A DNA stretch of 64,000 bases, taken from assembly GCA_947561715.1 (NCBI GenBank), contig OX387197.1, positions 24,020,266 through 24,084,265 on the forward strand, in the 5' to 3' direction. The notes beneath the pieces were generated by a model, which ran no database searches, was not told where the DNA came from, and saw only the letters and a list, made by a program, of their open reading frames with translations. Made by a program: the position numbers and the translations under genes. Positions 59,392-64,000 of the stretch are shown here, in pieces; the first letter of the stretch is position 1; every line of letters starts with the position of its first letter. The DNA is from Ascidia mentula (Eukaryota > Chordata > Ascidiacea > Phlebobranchia > Ascidiidae).

Positions 59392-62300
59392 ATGGCTGGA
59401 GTAAGGAAGCGAATTCCTAACAGCAAACCAGGTGGTGCACCGCTCATATTGAACAATAAGTCAACAAACCAATCTAGAAAGAGATTTAAATTGGAATCAA
59501 GGCATATTATCTTTGCAGTTATTGGAATTGGTAAGCAAGAATAACCCTTAACAGTGTGCCCTTTTGACTCTTTGGTTTCATAATTTGCAGGTGTTGGCTT
59601 TGGCGTAATGAACTTCATGAACTCAATATGGATGGCTGCAAGGGTGTACACTCCATTTGATGACAAAATAACAGTGGAAAGTGATATGTCAAGATTTTGG
59701 GGCACTTACAGACCCCAGGTAAAAATTGCATTTCAAATAGTTTTTGGATTGATCATGCATTTTTGTATGACTTTGTAATTTGTGTAGAGGATTTTTTTGG
59801 TGACCATTTGTAATGTGAAATGTTTATTGCAATGCATTAGATAATGAATTTTTTTGCACATTCTTAGTAAAATTATGCAAGTCTGCCTCCGGGCATTACT
59901 TTTTTTTCCTGGTATAATTATTGTTATGAATTGTATATCATGTGTAGGTTTATATGGGAATGAAAACTAAGTCTCCCCAATCATTGGTAACTGGATTGAT
60001 GTGGCTGCAACAGTATGAGAACTATCAAAGCAATCTACCCATCAGACACACTTGTGAACAAGGTTTGCTTTATTTAATTACTTGGCACTGTGGCCGACTT
60101 AGTTGATTTCTATTGCAAAACATTTTAAGGTAAAACCTTTCAACGAAATATCTTTTATTTGAATATGAATAGGTGACAGACTTAAAAGGTATGGATGGCT
60201 TGTGCATGATGGGTCTAATTTTGGGATTCAGGATATTGTGGAGAGGGATTTCATACTGAGAACAGAATTTGTCAAACGTGCTGGCGGAAAACATGGTGGT
60301 GACTGGACATGGAGGATAACAGGGAGACCACAGGCAAGCTTTATGTTAAAGGTTTCCAATGTGCTTAAAACAATGGGTTGCTGTAACTGCTTTGTTTGAT
60401 TAAAATTAATGTAGCTGTATATACAGGGTTGCAATTACCGTGTGTAATTGTAGAATATAAGCTTATTTTCAAAAGCAAAGCATAAAAAAAACAATCCAGA
60501 GATTGCTGGTAACCATCTGCATACACTTAGTATGTATGGGTAAAGATATTTTCATTTCGAAATATTTTAAGTATCAAAGCTGTTGAAAGTGAGAACATAC
60601 GCTTGTTCAGGGTGAAGGTTCAAGCACAGCATTAAGTTTGTTTTTCTATGCTGCCACCGATGGACAAGGTTCAATTGTATCAAAAGTTGTTGATGGAAAA
60701 AATGGAAAGCAACTGGTTGAGATTTCGGGTAACACCAGTAGCTCCTAAACAAATATCTATTGAAACAAATAGCTTAATAATGTTGGAAACTATGTAAATT
60801 ATGTGTTTTTTTGGTTTATTTATACATTTCTTGCATCCTAAATTTGTAACTACCAGTTTTTTGGTCAATTCCCTGTGTACGAAAATACTAATTGTGTAAC
60901 AAAAGATAAGAAAGTTTATAATCTTGTGTTATTTCAGGTGAAACTGAAGAACTTGGCAAGTTTGTCGTCAAGTTTCCGAATGAGCTCAATGGAAAACAGG
61001 GAATCTATCACACTGCAAACGCCAAAGCTGAAGGATTACATAAAATCAAGGATGCAGCTATCAGGAAAATGCAAGCCACCCAGAGCAAGAGAAAAGGAAA
61101 AGACAAACTTTTTTACTTTCTAGGAGAAAATCCCACCATTCGTGACCCCCCAAACAGCAAGACTGATATAATTTTTTATCAGGTGACGGAAAGAAGATTC
61201 CAAGCATTGTATAACAAACTGTTTTCGTTAGTATTGGGTGTATTACGACAATAATTATATGTAAAATTGCTTCGAAAAGTATTAAAAATAATTTAAACGT
61301 TTTCAAATAAGGCCAAGCACAAAAAAAACTGTTTGTCGACTGCAAGAAATGTATTTAATAAAGTGATGCAAATCATAACCAACTGAAACAATTTGTTTTC
61401 AGGTGACATTTGAGATTCCGTTTGAGGTTGAATTCGTATTTGAAAGTGAAAGCTTTCACAACCGAAAAGACAGTTTGACTGGATCCAAATTTACCACCTC
61501 GCTCGCATCGCTCAAAGACAAGTTTGACAAAAAGTTTGAACGAACGTACGTGTTTACCAGTGCTTTTTTTGCATGTGTTTGCCAGTAATTTACCTATTAC
61601 ACACCATGGACCTTCATTGTGTACCGAAATTCAAGCGACCAAAATTGTTACTAAGGATGTTTTTGGCGCATCACACACAGGTTTCCACTGAAAAATAAAG
61701 GATACAAACCGGAAGAAATTCAATTTGCCAAAGCGGCGCTCAGCAACATGATCGGTGGGATCGGACACTTCTACGGACATTCGTTGGTTCAATCTTCGTA
61801 CCAGAAGCAACCTGTGAAATACTGGGATGCTCACCTGCTTACCGCTGTACCTTCCAGGTCATTCTTTCCCAGGGGTTTTCTGTGGGACGAAGGTATTTAA
61901 CGTTATCAGTTTTTTTGCACCTGTTCCCTAGGGCCTGATCCTAGGAATTACGGGGCAAGATTAGAAAAAAGAATGCGAGTCTTGTATTTTACCCGAAAAA
62001 AGCTCAATTCTATGTAGGTCATTTGCACGTGGGTGTGACACGACCCACAACCAGAGAGGAAATATAACAAACATTTACCGATCCATTTGACAGATTGTTC
62101 ACATGTTGCTTCCAATTGTCCACCTGGCTTCCTATAAGTCTGTTCTTTCAGCCTTTTTATCGTTATAACAACCAGATTAACTATAAACTATATAAATATC
62201 GTCACATTCGCCACCTTGTCCAGATTCGTAGCAATATAGGTTAATTTCCACAATTACAAAGTTGTGCAGGGTCGTTAGTTTAACCTCACCGGGAGCTTGA

Positions 62301-64000
62301 TTTTTCAAATCACGCTTCGACTTGTCGGGAAAAGTGACTGATCCAACTTGGCTGCATTGCCTGGGCTACGAAGCCTGTAAACCTAAAGATTTTCACAATT
62401 AATGACGTTACATTTTATTACGCAGGCTTCCATCAACTACTGGTGAGCAAGTGGGACCGCTCACTCAGCGAAGAAATTATACAGAGTTGGCTTTCTATGG
62501 TTAATATTGAAGGGTGGATCCCCCGAGAGCAAATCCTGGGTGACGAAGCACGCAGCAAGGTAATCCTGACGTTGACTGCAAGTCGACAAACTTAGTGATT
62601 TGTTGCGTTCTAATTAACCCCAAACCATAGGGCCTAGTGGTAACGCATAGTTTAAGTCTTATAAATCGAGGACACCTTGATGATTTATCCCGACCTAGGA
62701 TAATAAAAAGTCAAGTTATATATGCCCTTACACTTGTGTTACATTTTCACTTGTATCGTAAATGCCTTTGGAGTTTTTTTCCATTTAACAAATTTTCTCG
62801 TTTAGAGCTAATTTTTCCTTTTTTCTCTGCCTCTGATAAAGCGTGCGTTAGCATTTAATAAATCTATACAGAAATCGTCATTAAATAAATACGTCATCAT
62901 AATGTCTTCGTCGTCCTTGTAAAGGCACAATTTGTGATTTTTTTTACGCAACCACTTCAGGTACCGAATGAGTTCGTGGTTCAGCGTAACATTAACGCAA
63001 ATCCTCCGACCCTATTTCTCGCCATCGAGTCGATAATCGAATCTTTCGGCACCGAAGCCATCACCCAAAGGGATCGCGAGTTCCTCACAAAGATATACCC
63101 CCGCCTTAAGGTAGGTACCTGACACAGCGAGAGAGCAGTACAATGAATCTAATTAAACTTTTGGTTCCTACAAAAGGGAAACGTCAGAGTTATTGTGTTA
63201 TTCACGGTAAAGCAAATGTTTCGAACAACTACTTTTGATTCCCAAACCTTTAAATTTATGCTCTTGTTTGAATTTTACGCTGCCACGCATTTGCCGTTGA
63301 AATTTAAGTTTAGAGCCAACGATCATTGCCTAGCTACCTTTCTATATGTTGAACCATAAGCATCCATAAACAAATCGTCCATACTTTTGTAAAGAAGACA
63401 GAGAAGAACGTCAGGAATTTGACTGTAGCAATCAGCCTTTGCAAGTTCGTGACCGCCAGATCTGTCTTTGCAAATCAACATAATATTCCTAGACCTCCAA
63501 AAGGAGTTTTTTAAGACAAAAACAGAAGCTACCAATAGGCGAAATTAATATTTCTCGAATAAAGATCTTACTGGCACTGATCGTCTTTTACTCCTTTTGG
63601 AGCTCTAGGAATGTTACTTTTGTAAAGATCATACATTTTCACATAAATATTTTATATGTGAATTTGGATTATTAACTGTTGGTACAAACAGAACAAAATC
63701 AATGTCGTGTTCTGTGCACATAACCTCCGGGTGCTGTTTGTGGAACCAATAATTTTTACCCGTACGCAGGCGTGGTACAACTGGTTCAACACGACGCAAA
63801 CCGGTCGAGAGCCGTTCACCTACAGATGGAGGGGACGGAATGGTGACACGGACGCCGAACTGAACCCCAAAACTCTCACATCGGGACTTGACGATTATCC
63901 ACGAGCCTCGCATCCTTCGGATGAGGAGAGACACGTGGATCTAAGATGTTGGATGGCGTTTGCTTCGGACACGATGGCCAAAATCGCCCGAGTGGTTTAC
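59392..64000 (+). CDS. MOGS: Mannosyl-oligosaccharide glucosidase (glucosidase I), cut by the window end
   Basis: ER type II membrane enzyme of family GH63 that removes the outermost alpha-1,2 glucose from newly transferred N-glycans. Eleven exons lie in the window: 59392-59530, 59591-59718, 59948-60062, 60173-60333, 60611-60728, 60938-61182, 61403-61545, 61681-61892, 62426-62559, 62961-63110 and 63770 to the edge, open throughout, giving 592 residues so far. A short basic cytoplasmic tail ([12 protein letters not shown]) precedes a signal anchor around residues 36-60 ([13 protein letters not shown]). The GH63 N domain has [18 protein letters not shown] and GGDWTWRI. The catalytic barrel has [38 protein letters not shown] and [12 protein letters not shown]. 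About the last quarter of the protein is missing. The intron after exon 4 uses a GC donor. The start is the first ATG in frame with the anchor. Confidence 0.95.
60334..60335 (+). other. Non-canonical GC splice donor in MOGS
   Basis: Exon 4 ends ...AGACCACAG and the intron starts GCAAGC. Only this junction keeps the frame into the next exon ([13 protein letters not shown]) from a TTGTTCAG acceptor. CAG/GCAAG is the consensus for the minor GC-AG class spliced by the U2 spliceosome. No GT near it gives an open joined frame with the next exon. Confidence 0.75.

Noticed and set aside
1..64000. CRISPR arrays, bacterial operons or phage genes
   Set aside because: None seen; the window has eukaryotic exon-intron genes throughout.

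Overview
This window is animal nuclear DNA, most likely from an ascidian tunicate of the Ciona type. That assignment is an inference from the mix of genes (single-copy Wnt5, ABCG2, PCCA, TARDBP, PUS10 and MOGS homologues), the compact many-exon structure, short AT-rich introns and numerous small foldback elements. I found no prokaryotic operon, CRISPR array, rRNA or tRNA gene. Gene models were assembled by hand: exons were chained by GT/AG signals, reading phase and similarity to known families. Every exon chain given as a full model keeps an open frame.

Layout: 1-1444 upstream region of Wnt5; 1445-10995 Wnt5 on the plus strand (5 coding exons, GC-rich introns); 10996-12843 tail-to-tail gap; 12844-23675 an ABCG2-type half transporter on the minus strand (16 coding exons, introns rich in small repeats); 23676-26957 no clear gene; 26958-28535 the long final exon of an unrecognised Ser/Arg-rich protein on the minus strand, with further candidate minus-strand exons scattered up to about 33.1 kb; 34201-34826 candidate exons whose phases conflict; 36302-45755 PCCA (propionyl-CoA carboxylase alpha chain), minus strand, 17 coding exons; 46100-46978 and 49818-50600 two tandem SR splicing factor paralogues (SRSF4/5/6 type), minus strand, each with an uninterrupted coding region, separated by a ~1 kb inverted-repeat element; 52072-55807 TARDBP (TDP-43), plus strand; 56278-58778 PUS10, plus strand; 59392 to the window end, MOGS (glucosidase I), plus strand, cut by the window edge.

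Most genes here are unrelated in function. The three neighbours from 46 to 56 kb (two SR proteins and TDP-43) are all pre-mRNA splicing regulators, with the second SR gene and TARDBP divergent over ~1.5 kb. PCCA is a mitochondrial matrix enzyme, PUS10 a tRNA pseudouridine synthase and MOGS the first trimming enzyme of N-glycans in the ER. The less expected content is in the non-coding part: a long-arm foldback with a 9-bp target duplication inside PCCA, a ~0.5 kb foldback inside TARDBP, a MITE 11 bp from an ABCG2 splice donor, a GC-AG intron in MOGS, and ten copies of the palindrome TGACGTCA where about one is expected by chance.
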